Positions 8,077 to 16,290 of a DNA stretch of 64,000 bases are shown one piece after another. Made by a program: the position numbers and the translations under genes. The first letter of the stretch is position 1. Each line of letters opens with the position of its first letter. Origin of the DNA: an uncultured Alphaproteobacteria bacterium (GTDB lineage Bacteria > Pseudomonadota > Alphaproteobacteria > RF32 > CAG-239); the NCBI GenBank assembly GCA_944390355.1, contig CALXPT010000003.1:1-64000 (forward strand), in the 5' to 3' direction. The notes below the pieces were generated by a model that searched no databases, was not told where the DNA came from, and saw nothing but the letters and a program-made list of their open reading frames with translations.

Positions 8077-8643
8077 CTATTGTTTTTTACTGCCCGAAGT
8101 AGTTTTGCGTTTTTTCAGTTGAGCAATTTGCTCTTTTAACCGCGCAATTTCAGACAAATAAAATTCCTCTTTTTTCTGCCAAAGATTAATTTTGGCATTA
8201 GCTTTGGCATTATCCAAAAACTTAATTGCCAAAGCCCTCTCCCGAACCACACCAAGGTCTTGAGCTTTTTCATCACTAAGTTCGGACAAAGCTTCAACCG
8301 TAAAAATACCGCGATATTTCAAGGATTCGACTTCAGCCGCCGACAAAAAAGCAAATTGTTCCAAAGGAGCCCCTTTCTCAATTTGTTTTTTCGACAACAA
8401 ATAGCGATTATATTCGGTCGGAAACCGCCTAATTTTATCAGCGGTAGCCGGTTGGTCGAAAACATCATAACTATCGCGTACGCGAATTTCGACAAAGCAA
8501 ACATTTTTAAAAACCGGCAGTCCGTTTTCATCGAGCGCATCGGTTTTAACGGCTCGATCATAAAATCTGGCCGCCACGTCTTTATCTGCTTTACTCTTGT
8601 TAGCATCAATCATCTGTTGAAACAAATCAAAATCCAAATCCAT
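8077..8643 (-). CDS. Phage protein of unknown function between capsid and adaptor genes
   Basis: A 188-residue soluble protein. The middle contains LKYRGIFTVEALSELSDEKA, resembling a helix-hairpin-helix-like element. The C-terminal 45 residues form a Lys/Glu-rich coiled coil ending in a basic tail. Similar proteins recur at this place in alphaproteobacterial podovirus genomes as I remember them, but no role is established. It could be a capsid or DNA-associated virion protein. Confidence 0.6.
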   Translation of the reverse strand: MDLDFDLFQQMIDANKSKADKDVAARFYDRAVKTDALDENGLPVFKNVCFVEIRVRDSYDVFDQPATADKIRRFPTEYNRYLLSKKQIEKGAPLEQFAFLSAAEVESLKYRGIFTVEALSELSDEKAQDLGVVRERALAIKFLDNAKANAKINLWQKKEEFYLSEIARLKEQIAQLKKRKTTSGSKKQ

Positions 8644-8673
8644 GGGAAGCTCCTAAAAAAATGTTATTTTTTC

Positions 8674-8710
8674 AAAAAAATCGTGCCGGCAGAAATATTT
8701 CTGCCGACAC
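8674..8710 (-). terminator. Rho-independent terminator after the major capsid gene
   Basis: A perfect GGCAGAAATATTTCTGCC stem, extended by TG/CA-type flanks, is followed on the minus strand by seven T. It lies 64 bases past the capsid stop and before the next late gene. Partial termination here would give extra capsid mRNA relative to tail genes. Confidence 0.75.
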
Positions 8711-8773
8711 AAAAAAAGCAGCATCAAGCTGCGGAGGTATAATAAGAATTTTTACGAAAATTATAAATCACGT

Positions 8774-9751
8774 TTAATCCTCGACAGAGGCATCAATCAA
8801 TACACCCTGAACCGACGCATTAGACATGGTCAAATTACCGGCCCAACCGACGATTTTATACAAAGCATCTTGATTAACGGCCATACGATCTCCGCCGATA
8901 ACTTTCATATTGCGGTCTTTATGCGGACGCAAATAAATGTAATCGGTATTAAGGAAATACATATGCTTGTCAGGACAATAACCGCCTTGACCGCCATCAC
9001 AAACCATATCGGCACCTTTAAATTTCAGGGTCTGGAATCCGCTGTCAGCCATTTTAGGATCGCTAAAACGCTGTAAAGGAGTCAAACTTTCTTCAAAGGT
9101 GGAATAAAGGTCATCACCGGCAATAATCAAATCCGGTTTATCGGTTCCTCTGCACAAAGATTGATACATTTTGTGCATAGCCCCACCGATAGTATCCTTA
9201 GTCAGAGCCGCCGAAGCGGTTGTAGACTTATTACGCCAAAACTCATTACCCGAAGTCGCACGGTTAATTCCACCAACCGTACCGGTTTCCGGAGCATCGG
9301 CCACCAAGAACTTCAAACCGCCGATTTCCTTTCCGGAACTACCCGTACCGTCGCTGTAAATAGCTTTAGACATCTGATTACTCATAGTCTTAAAAGCATT
9401 TTCGACTCTCTTTTCGAACAAGTCGATAATTTTTTCCGGACCGGAGTTTTTAAGTAAATCTTCGCCGGAAATGGCAACCGGAACGGCACACAATTTTAAT
9501 GCATATTCGGCAGCACTGAAAAGCTGCTTTGGAGAATAATCAATAGCATCATAACCATTGTACCAAATCATATCGCCTTCACCGTATTCAAGCTCTTCAA
9601 GAATTTTAGAACCGCCCGAAATTTCGCGAATTTTACTTTTATCTTTTAAATGATGTAACAACGCATTATTTTTACTGACATTATCTGCCAATTCTTTACT
9701 GCGGTAAGCCAGAGTCGTTGCAAGAGCATCACTATAATTACTATTAGCCAT
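8774..9751 (-). CDS. Major capsid protein
   Basis: The 325-residue product has the features of an HK97-fold coat protein of podovirus type. It has an N-terminal arm with ALATTLAYRSKELADNVSKNN, an AISGEDLLKNSGPEKIIDLFEKRV spine-helix segment, a MYQSLCRGTDKPDLIIAGDDLY central region, and a RMAVNQDALYKIVGWAGNLTMSNA beta-rich C-terminus common to phage coat proteins. It directly follows the scaffold gene and precedes a terminator, as expected for the most abundant virion protein. Confidence 0.86.
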   Translation of the reverse strand: MANSNYSDALATTLAYRSKELADNVSKNNALLHHLKDKSKIREISGGSKILEELEYGEGDMIWYNGYDAIDYSPKQLFSAAEYALKLCAVPVAISGEDLLKNSGPEKIIDLFEKRVENAFKTMSNQMSKAIYSDGTGSSGKEIGGLKFLVADAPETGTVGGINRATSGNEFWRNKSTTASAALTKDTIGGAMHKMYQSLCRGTDKPDLIIAGDDLYSTFEESLTPLQRFSDPKMADSGFQTLKFKGADMVCDGGQGGYCPDKHMYFLNTDYIYLRPHKDRNMKVIGGDRMAVNQDALYKIVGWAGNLTMSNASVQGVLIDASVED

Positions 9752-9786
9752 ATAAATATCCTTTCAAAAAATAAATTTAATAAACA

Positions 9787-10680
9787 CTATGCCCCGATAA
9801 CCCGCTCAAGGATTTGACGAGTAGAAAGTTTTTCTTCGGGAGAAGAACCGACTTTTCCTTTAGCCTCAAAAGCAGCCTTCTGGGCTTTCTGAGCCTCTTC
9901 GGCCTTAGCCTTCAAGTTTTTGTTCATCTGAGCATCAATCAATTGCGCACGCAGCTGCGGCACCAACCATAAAGACTGCTGATAAGCATCTTCATAATCG
10001 AAAGCCAAACGTGCATTAAGCAAAGCAAACATAACATCTTTCACCAGAGAAAAATATTTGTGTTTAGGTTGCCCGTCTTCATCTTTAGCCTGCAAAAAAT
10101 TCATCAATAACGAATTAGCAAGCTGGTTTTCGCGCATTGCGGAAACTTTTTTAAGTTGATTGCATTCCGCTTCAAGCCTGTCAATTTTTTCAGCCAAAGA
10201 ACACATCATGGGATGAGTATCAACCACCGGCACATCAGGCACGGCATTTATTTTCACCCCATAAGCATCAGCCAAAAACTTAACCCCTTCCGCGGGAGCT
10301 TTTTCAAACAAATCATCAACTTCGGCAAGAGCCTTTAACCAAGCTTTGGCATCTTCAAAACCATATTTTTTGAAACGCTCTTGACGAGGTTCGGCAAGCT
10401 GAGAAACCCAAGCAAAAGCATCGACTTGAGAAGACAAATCTTTAAGTTTTTGCTCATTTTCAGCCTCATGATTAGTCAAAAACACACGCCACTCACGCGG
10501 CAGCAAGCCGAATGTTTCAGCCATCTGTTCACCAAAAGAAACGGGAGGGTTCAAAAATTTATCATCCCCCTCGCCGTCCATTTGATTCGGAACAATCTCC
10601 ACCACCTCGGCAACTTCAACATTGCCATCGGGTTTATTGAGTTGTTCTTTAATAATATCTCTGATATCTTTTTTACTCAT
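9787..10680 (-). CDS. Capsid scaffolding protein
   Basis: A 297-residue, acidic, strongly helical protein without membrane segments. It has coiled-coil-like stretches at about 180-215 (LAEKIDRLEAECNQLKK) and a charged Lys/Ala/Glu C-terminal region (about 245-297) that would serve as the coat-binding end. Gene order portal - scaffold - coat is standard. Scaffold sequences diverge quickly, so the call rests on composition and position. Confidence 0.68.
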   Translation of the reverse strand: MSKKDIRDIIKEQLNKPDGNVEVAEVVEIVPNQMDGEGDDKFLNPPVSFGEQMAETFGLLPREWRVFLTNHEAENEQKLKDLSSQVDAFAWVSQLAEPRQERFKKYGFEDAKAWLKALAEVDDLFEKAPAEGVKFLADAYGVKINAVPDVPVVDTHPMMCSLAEKIDRLEAECNQLKKVSAMRENQLANSLLMNFLQAKDEDGQPKHKYFSLVKDVMFALLNARLAFDYEDAYQQSLWLVPQLRAQLIDAQMNKNLKAKAEEAQKAQKAAFEAKGKVGSSPEEKLSTRQILERVIGA

Positions 10681-10903
10681 TCCAAATTAACCTCTTATAA
10701 TGATTTAAAAAAACCGTCCAACTATCCAGACGGCATTTTTTTTCTTGTTGAAACCGAACACTTTTACGAAAAGCATCCGAATAATCGCTGGCCATAGCCA
10801 AATTATTTTGACTAAGGAAGCGTTCAATATCATGGACGGATGAAGCAATTTTTCCATCAGGTAAAACAACATCTTCCGTCCACTCTCTTGAAAAATAGGT
10901 CAT
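10673..10903 (-). CDS. Small phage protein of unknown function
   Basis: The ATG at 10903 (MTYFSREWTED) follows a strong AGGAGG site. The upstream in-frame extension to 10960 has none and runs through the divergent promoter region. The 76-residue product is charged and aromatic-rich, with no recognised domain. Its end overlaps the scaffold start by eight bases, so it belongs to the late operon. It is the first minus-strand gene after the inverted cargo gene at 10985. Confidence 0.6.
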   Translation of the reverse strand: MTYFSREWTEDVVLPDGKIASSVHDIERFLSQNNLAMASDYSDAFRKSVRFQQEKKCRLDSWTVFLNHYKRLIWNE

Positions 10904-10940
10904 CAAAACCTCCTTTTTTAATGTTTTTGTTAAGGAGAAA

Positions 10941-10957
10941 TTAAACATTTTGTTTAA
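10941..10957. promoter_or_regulatory. Inverted repeat in the divergent region before the cargo gene
   Basis: TTAAAC and GTTTAA are separated by five bases. They lie between the minus-strand gene starting at 10903 and the plus-strand gene starting at 10985, 28 bases before the latter. This could be an operator for the cargo gene. The site is short and may be fortuitous in AT-rich DNA. Confidence 0.35.
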
Positions 10958-10984
10958 CAATAATAAAAAACATAGGACAAATCC

Positions 10985-11503
10985 ATGCTGAGAAAAAACT
11001 TAATAATATCGGCCGTCGCAGCATTATTTGCAATTGAAGGCTACTTTATCTACCAAGAGCATATCAAACCGGAGAACATCGCCATCAAACAGATTAACGA
11101 TATCCAAAAAAGTATAACCTCGTTAACCGACAAATGCCGCAGCTCCATCTGGACAACCCTGCCCGACATTAAGGACAGACATATTTTGGATTCGCTGTAT
11201 GGGAGAGCCACTCAAAAAGAAAATGAGTGCCTCAAAAAAGAATTACTCTCACTCATCAAACAAACATACGACCGCCCGCAAGACCAAGAACTTATGTTTC
11301 AATTGGTTGACAGTTTGGAAAAAAACACAATTCAGTTTTACCAAACCGGCATCAACCAAAGCATCTATTGCAAAGTCAAAGACAATCCAGACTCATACGA
11401 CTGCGGCTCTTTTGCCAAATATATTTCCGCCCCGACGGAATGGAATCGCCAGCTTTTAAGATTGTATGAATTCGTCTTAACACGCAAATATTCTAAAGTT
11501 TAG
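10985..11503 (+). CDS. Membrane-anchored periplasmic protein, moron-like cargo gene
   Basis: A 172-residue protein with an N-terminal signal anchor (about residues 6-23) followed by a helical, charged exported domain. It holds four well-spaced cysteines (two in the middle, then the SIYCKV and SYDCGSF motifs) that could form disulfides. An AGGA site precedes the ATG. It is the only plus-strand gene within the late operon. Its 3' end overlaps the end of the portal gene tail to tail by 11 bases. That arrangement is typical of a moron, a cargo gene expressed by the lysogen. No family is recognised; envelope alteration or superinfection exclusion is conjecture. Confidence 0.72.
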   Translation: MLRKNLIISAVAALFAIEGYFIYQEHIKPENIAIKQINDIQKSITSLTDKCRSSIWTTLPDIKDRHILDSLYGRATQKENECLKKELLSLIKQTYDRPQDQELMFQLVDSLEKNTIQFYQTGINQSIYCKVKDNPDSYDCGSFAKYISAPTEWNRQLLRLYEFVLTRKYSKV

Positions 11504-13391
11504 CCTTTTCATCAGCCTTGAGCTTCTGTTCTTGAGCCTGCAAATTCAACTCTTTGTTAGAAAGAGAGATTTTGGCAGCCTCGGCATTTTCTTTAAGAGC
11601 AACTTCACGAGCTTTGAGAGCATTTTTCTCTTTTTCAATTTCATAATTATTCTGAATCTGCATCATCTTGAGTTGGTCATCAACACTCAACTGTTGAGAT
11701 TGATAAGCAGCCTCAGGTAGCGACTGAGACACTTTAACATCTTGAGCCGAAAGAGAAGGAGTCTCAACTTCAAGCTCCGATTTAATTTGCGCAAAACAAT
11801 TTTCCACCACACTTTCAAATCCCCTTGCATTAGGCATACTGGCCACAACGGCCGCAATCATTTTTTGATACATCGGCAACAATTTCGGCTGCAAAGAAAC
11901 GAGCTGAAAAGCACCTTGAATAAGCTTATGAACGGTCTCAACCGTAGAAACGACTTTAGCCTCCTCTGCGGCTTGATTGAACACGGCATCGGTTTCGACA
12001 CTCAGCACCATATCCCGCATTTTATCCGTTTTGAGCAAACGGATAGCCGCCTGAACAAGAGCTTGATTCTGGCGTTCCTCGGCCGTTAAAAATGAAGCCA
12101 GATTATCGGTCGAAAACTGCTCGCAAATAATCTCGGCTTTCAACCGATACAAATCACAAATAAACCGCTGCATATCATTTTGTCGGTCTTGATTGCGAAG
12201 AGTACCGAAATTAGTTTTTTGCTTAACGGCCGTTGCAGTATCATCGGGATTAGAAGTCCCGCGCATAATATCCGAAATACCGGTAACCCGATAAATATTT
12301 TCAATAATATCGTCCCTGCGAGCTGCTAAAGCCTGCAAAGCGCTGATATATTGTTCAATCGGCATAAAATCGACAATTCCCTTAATACCGCCGGCATTTT
12401 TAAGTTTATCAAAATCTTGCACGGCCACCAAAGAAACATCTTTGTTCAAAATATCGGCCAAATGCGGAAACGAGCTGTCATAAGCCCCCGTAACTTTAAG
12501 GGCTTTCATAGTCAAGCTCATCCGGTCAACCACGCCGCCGAGTTCTTCAATATCGGCCTTAATCATGGCATAATCGGGAACAGGAATAATGCTTCCGTTT
12601 GCCAGCGTCGCAAAAATCGGTTTAGGACAAGGGAAAAAGCCCTCAACGCCGAGCGGATTCTCAATTTCCTTCAAAAAGAGATTGGCATTATTTTGGCATA
12701 CCCACAACACACGCTTTGAAACCTTATCCCAAATTTCATAAACCTTAATCTGCTTATAGTCATCATCGGGAACGGAAGGCCCCAACACGGCTAAAGCTTT
12801 TTCTTCGCCAAAGGATTCGAAAATACTTTTACGGCACAAATAATGAATTCTGGCCACCCAGTTAACGTCTTCCCAAATTCCGACATTTTCAAAATCCGCC
12901 AAAAAGTTTTTAGGATTAACATATTCGGAAATAACTTTTTCATCGGTTTTAATCAAGAGCTCCCGACCGTTTTCATCCAAGACGGTTGTAAATTCAGGCT
13001 TATAGACTTCCCACAAAATACCGCATCCGGAAATCAAAAAATCATTACGCGCATATTTAATCACCGAATCAAAATCAAACTTGCTCAAATCCCAGCACAA
13101 AACTCTTTCCAAGAGTTGGCAAGCCAAATTTTCGACCGGAGAAGAATTTTTATTCACCCGTGCGATACAAGGTCTCGGCTGTTTGAAATACAAAAACGGC
13201 TTAAGTGTCTCGATACCTGCCCAAAAAATATTGTTAGCCGTAGAAGATTTCAAACGGCTCAAGGCCGCTTTTTTCTCCAACTTATAATTATCTCTGGTTT
13301 CATCAACCAAATCAAAATAAGGTTGATAAAATTTTTCTGCCGCCTCAACTTGCTTCAACCACCAATCGGCAGAATTAGAATTTATTTGCAT
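11493..13391 (-). CDS. Portal protein
   Basis: At 632 residues this is the size of P22-like portals. The N-terminus has a helical TADWW/QVEAAEKF-type start and FWAGIETLKPFLYFKQPRP. The middle contains KPIFATLANGSIIPVPDYAMIKADIEELGGVVDRM, and then TGISDIMRGTSNPDDTATAVKQK, a segment diagnostic of this portal family. The C-terminal 80 residues are a Gln/Lys/Ala-rich helix like the portal barrel. The dodecameric ring is the DNA entry and exit channel. It lies downstream of terL with the GroES-like gene between them. Confidence 0.9.
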   Translation of the reverse strand: MQINSNSADWWLKQVEAAEKFYQPYFDLVDETRDNYKLEKKAALSRLKSSTANNIFWAGIETLKPFLYFKQPRPCIARVNKNSSPVENLACQLLERVLCWDLSKFDFDSVIKYARNDFLISGCGILWEVYKPEFTTVLDENGRELLIKTDEKVISEYVNPKNFLADFENVGIWEDVNWVARIHYLCRKSIFESFGEEKALAVLGPSVPDDDYKQIKVYEIWDKVSKRVLWVCQNNANLFLKEIENPLGVEGFFPCPKPIFATLANGSIIPVPDYAMIKADIEELGGVVDRMSLTMKALKVTGAYDSSFPHLADILNKDVSLVAVQDFDKLKNAGGIKGIVDFMPIEQYISALQALAARRDDIIENIYRVTGISDIMRGTSNPDDTATAVKQKTNFGTLRNQDRQNDMQRFICDLYRLKAEIICEQFSTDNLASFLTAEERQNQALVQAAIRLLKTDKMRDMVLSVETDAVFNQAAEEAKVVSTVETVHKLIQGAFQLVSLQPKLLPMYQKMIAAVVASMPNARGFESVVENCFAQIKSELEVETPSLSAQDVKVSQSLPEAAYQSQQLSVDDQLKMMQIQNNYEIEKEKNALKAREVALKENAEAAKISLSNKELNLQAQEQKLKADEKAKL

Positions 13392-13396
13392 AAAGA

Positions 13397-13669
13397 TTAC
13401 TCCTCAAATTTAAATAACAAACTTTTATCACGAATAACCACGACATCATCTTGAATACTCGGCAGTTCGTCAAAACAATGAAACATGACGCGATCACCGA
13501 CCTTAACATCAGCTTTAACATCCGGCCCGAGAGCCAAGATACGTCCGGTATTACGAATAATTTCGGTATTACCTTCCAAGATAATCCCGCCATCGGTTTT
13601 AGTTTTTGCCGCATCGGATAGGATAAGGATACGATCCAACACCGGCACAAAAGAATTTTTATCTACCAC
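13397..13669 (-). CDS. GroES-like (Cpn10) co-chaperonin in the phage operon
   Basis: The preferred start is a GTG at 13669, overlapping the terL stop. GGGAG lies seven bases upstream, whereas an upstream ATG (13708) would run far into terL. The 90-residue product follows the Cpn10 order: VLDRILIL at the N-terminus, a mobile-loop region with TDGGIIL, GRILALGPDVKADVKVGDRVMFH, and a VVVIRDKSLLF C-terminus. Such proteins cap the GroEL chamber. Some phages encode their own (T4 gp31) to fold their coat protein. The mobile loop should bind host GroEL. Its location between terL and portal fits a capsid-folding job. Confidence 0.8.
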   Translation of the reverse strand: MVDKNSFVPVLDRILILSDAAKTKTDGGIILEGNTEIIRNTGRILALGPDVKADVKVGDRVMFHCFDELPSIQDDVVVIRDKSLLFKFEE

Positions 13670-14982
13670 TTTGTATCTCCCAATTGACTTTGAAACATAT
13701 CTTCCCAAGAAATCTGCCCTTGCCGATAAAAAGCAATCGGCTCAGCCGCATAGACTGGTTCGGCAAAAGTCAAGGCAAGAGCGTCCGCTTTATCTGGCGA
13801 ACGCCCGAGCCTTTTTTTGACTTCGTCTTTTTCCTCCAACATCAAACGTCCCCGCCTGTCAAATTTTTTATTAACGGAGCACAAATCGCTAAAGAGCTCA
13901 TCATCCTGAGGAAGACAAGGAGTCAAAACATCATTAAGCCAGAGATTAATACCATCCCACATTTCGGCGCGGCGATTGGCATATCTATCATCTAGACAAG
14001 CCTTTTCGCCAAAGTTCACCGCACGCACCACTTGTCGCAAACCTCTGTCTTTCAAAATATCATACACGCCGGCACCAACTCCGCCGACATCAACAAACAT
14101 ACGCTTGGGGCGAAATTTGTTAATAAAAAAAGTTGCCTGATTGGCAACTTCAACCACACTCAACTTAGCAAAACATTCAAACCGCTGGCAGCAGCGTCCG
14201 CGTCGAAAACAAAAAATAGTCTTATCATCGCCAAAGCGCGCCACATCCAAGCCGATAACAAGAGGAGAGTTAACCTCGGCAATCTGCGTATCAAAAGCCT
14301 TGCGCACAACAGCCGCAGCAATAAGTTTTGTATTACCTTGCCGAAGTGGTTCTCCGAGCCAAATATGCTCATAATCATCAGGATTGCATTGCTTGCACTT
14401 TTGAGCCTGCAGCTTAATTTCTTGCGGACAAAACGGATTATCATAATAATTAACTTTTACGACTAAGGTTCGCTCATCGGGATGAGCCGCCACCAAAACC
14501 CACAACGGGTCGTTTTCTTCTTCCCTGTTCATGGAAATCCAAATTTCGGAGCCGTCTTTGCGAATGGTCGGCTCCAAGATTTCCCAGCTTTTGCGCGTAA
14601 TGGTCTGAGCCTCTTCAATCCACGCAATATCGACCCCTTCAAGCGACTTTATTTTTTGAGAATCTTGGTCGCGCAACCCTTTGAATATAAATTTCGTCTG
14701 AGTAACCCTATTCTCAATTTTGTTTTCAAAAATTTTATAATCATCTAATCCGTAAAAAGCGATTCGGTCGCACAAAAGTTTATAAACGGATTCTTTAATA
14801 GAATTTTGAATTTCGCGCAAACACGCAATAAAAAGTTTTTTCTGCCGTCCGAGTAATAATAAACTGTCGGCAAAAGCATAAGACTTTCCGCCGGCTCTTC
14901 CGCCATAATAAAATTTATTGCGATAACTTTCGCGCAACAAAGGTTCAAAAATTTTAGGTATCGCCACATTAACCTGTTTCAC
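13663..14982 (-). CDS. Terminase large subunit
   Basis: The 439-residue packaging motor has both expected domains. The ATPase part shows a Walker A-like GGRAGGKS at 27-34 and Walker B IAWIEEA at about 119-125. The nuclease part begins with GLDVARFGDD (about 244-253), has FVDVGGVGAGVYD, and ends with DKADALALTF, supplying acidic metal ligands. All catalytic motifs appear intact. It follows terS by 17 bases and is translationally coupled to the GroES-like gene. Confidence 0.93.
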   Translation of the reverse strand: MKQVNVAIPKIFEPLLRESYRNKFYYGGRAGGKSYAFADSLLLLGRQKKLFIACLREIQNSIKESVYKLLCDRIAFYGLDDYKIFENKIENRVTQTKFIFKGLRDQDSQKIKSLEGVDIAWIEEAQTITRKSWEILEPTIRKDGSEIWISMNREEENDPLWVLVAAHPDERTLVVKVNYYDNPFCPQEIKLQAQKCKQCNPDDYEHIWLGEPLRQGNTKLIAAAVVRKAFDTQIAEVNSPLVIGLDVARFGDDKTIFCFRRGRCCQRFECFAKLSVVEVANQATFFINKFRPKRMFVDVGGVGAGVYDILKDRGLRQVVRAVNFGEKACLDDRYANRRAEMWDGINLWLNDVLTPCLPQDDELFSDLCSVNKKFDRRGRLMLEEKDEVKKRLGRSPDKADALALTFAEPVYAAEPIAFYRQGQISWEDMFQSQLGDTKW

Positions 14983-14999
14983 CCCAACCTCCCGTATGG

Positions 15000-15380
15000 T
15001 TAATCGACAAACTTAACCAACACCTGAGGAATTTCTTGTTTGGGAGGATCATCAATATCCTCGACTTTGGGTTTATCAAGCCCCAAAAGTTTAGCTTTAC
15101 CCATAGAAGCAGAAACCATAGCCGCGGCCGCTTCTTTAGAAAGGGCGAGCTGTCTGGCCTCTTCCAATTCTTCAAGCAGCCTCTGGAGCGAAATTTTGGC
15201 ATTTTGCATAGCCTCCTGCCGGATCTTATCCAGTTCATTTTTCACGGCAGCCGACTTCATCACCTTGGAGGCGGCATTTTCCGGATTCGCATATCCCGCC
15301 GCCCGAGCCGCCTCCACCCCCACGCCGCATTTGGCATAAGCCTCAATAAAGCGAATTTGCTTTAACGTTAAATTCCCCAT
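15000..15380 (-). CDS. Terminase small subunit
   Basis: I choose MGNLTLKQIRFIEAY (15380) as the start, because the longer frame runs through a hairpin-rich leader. The 126-residue product has the terminase small subunit signature: a TLKQIRFIEAYAKCG helix, AARAAGYANPENAASKVM (a DNA-binding helix-turn-helix), then helical oligomerisation segments and an acidic-proline tail. It recognises the packaging site and recruits TerL. It is the first gene of the late operon; the ribosome-binding site is weak. Confidence 0.82.
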   Translation of the reverse strand: MGNLTLKQIRFIEAYAKCGVGVEAARAAGYANPENAASKVMKSAAVKNELDKIRQEAMQNAKISLQRLLEELEEARQLALSKEAAAAMVSASMGKAKLLGLDKPKVEDIDDPPKQEIPQVLVKFVD

Positions 15381-15423
15381 TTGTCTTAACTCGTTTATCT
15401 GAAAATTAAATATAAATAACAAC

Positions 15424-15449
15424 AAAAAAGGAGAACGTTGACGTTCTCC
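15424..15449 (-). terminator. Hairpin terminator in the leader of terS
   Basis: On the minus strand, GGAGAACG and CGTTCTCC form a perfect eight-base stem with a four-base loop, followed by TTTTTT. It sits 44 bases before the terS start. No minus-strand gene lies upstream within reach, so it would act on the operon's own leader. Confidence 0.7.
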
Positions 15450-15456
15450 ATAAACT

Positions 15457-15487
15457 CTTATACTCATCATATCACAAGTTATAGCAA
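15457..15487 (-). promoter_or_regulatory. Possible late promoter upstream of terS
   Basis: Minus-strand TTGCTA (15482-15487) and TATAAG (15457-15462) are 19 bases apart, so the spacing is poor. Transcription would begin just before the 15424-15449 hairpin. This resembles the promoter-terminator leaders of phage late operons controlled by antitermination. The promoter match is weak. Confidence 0.3.
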
Positions 15488-15625
15488 AAACGAGATAAAA
15501 AGTCTCGAACTTTTTTGTCGCGACATTCATTTTCTTATAAGGCCTTGAAAAATAATAAAAAAAACGCTCTTGAAAACGCGACATTTGAATTTATATATAA
15601 TAAAAAGGCACAAGGAGAACAACAA

Positions 15626-16225
15626 ATGAGTAAAAAATTCAAGGACTTAATCAACAAAAGACGCTCAATATACAATCTTGATAACCAAATAACGATACCG
15701 GAAGAACAAGTAACGGCAATGATAAGCGAGTGCCTAAAACAAGCCCCAACAGCCTTTAACTCCCAGTCGGCACGCTTGGTCGTTCTCTATCAAAATGCGC
15801 ACAAACGCTTTTGGACCAAGACTTTGCTGGAGCTCAAGAACATTGCGCCGGCAAACAAACATATAGCCTTAGAACAAAAAATATCATCATTTTCGAGAGC
15901 ATATGGTACGATTCTCTTTTTTGAAGATGAAGAAATCATCAGCTTTCTGCAACAAAATTATCCGGATTATAAAGAGAACTTCCCGCTGTGGTCATTAGAA
16001 TCGAACGGAATGTTGCAGTATTCACTATGGTGCATGTTTGCCGAATCGGACATAGGAGCATCTCTGCAGCATTACTCCCCGTTGGTAGAAAACTTTATAT
16101 ACACGGATTATCAGATTCCCGCGAGTTGGAAATTGCTGGCACAAATGCCGTTTGGCCGCATAACCGCACCGGCAGAAGAAAAAGAATACCAACCATTAGA
16201 GCCGCGATTACAAATCAAAAGATAG
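15626..16225 (+). CDS. Nitroreductase-family flavoprotein
   Basis: The start MSKKFKDLINKRRSIY has AGGAG eight bases upstream; the longer frame back to 15515 is unsupported. The 199-residue protein matches the FMN-dependent nitroreductase fold of the YdgI / fatty-acid-repression (Frm2) type. It has an RRSIYNLDNQI start, ECLKQAPTAFNSQSARLVVL for flavin binding, and an ASWKLLAQMPFGRITAPAEEKEY C-terminus. It would be a cytoplasmic NAD(P)H-dependent reductase of nitro or quinone compounds. It is oriented away from the phage module and is probably host or cargo. Confidence 0.85.
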   Translation: MSKKFKDLINKRRSIYNLDNQITIPEEQVTAMISECLKQAPTAFNSQSARLVVLYQNAHKRFWTKTLLELKNIAPANKHIALEQKISSFSRAYGTILFFEDEEIISFLQQNYPDYKENFPLWSLESNGMLQYSLWCMFAESDIGASLQHYSPLVENFIYTDYQIPASWKLLAQMPFGRITAPAEEKEYQPLEPRLQIKR

Positions 16226-16239
16226 AAACATTCTAAAGC

Positions 16240-16268
16240 AAACGCCCCGAAGAATATGGGGCGTTTAC
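16240..16268. terminator. Bidirectional terminator between convergent genes
   Basis: AAACGCCCC and GGGGCGTTT form a nine-base stem between the nitroreductase stop and the end of the minus-strand Lcl_C gene. The T-runs are short on both sides. Confidence 0.65.
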
Positions 16269-16290
16269 TTTAGTACAAAAAAATCCTCCC

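Noticed and set aside
15515-15625. N-terminal extension of the nitroreductase
   Set aside because: It has no ribosome-binding site and passes through the promoter region; the ATG at 15626 has AGGAG and matches the family start.
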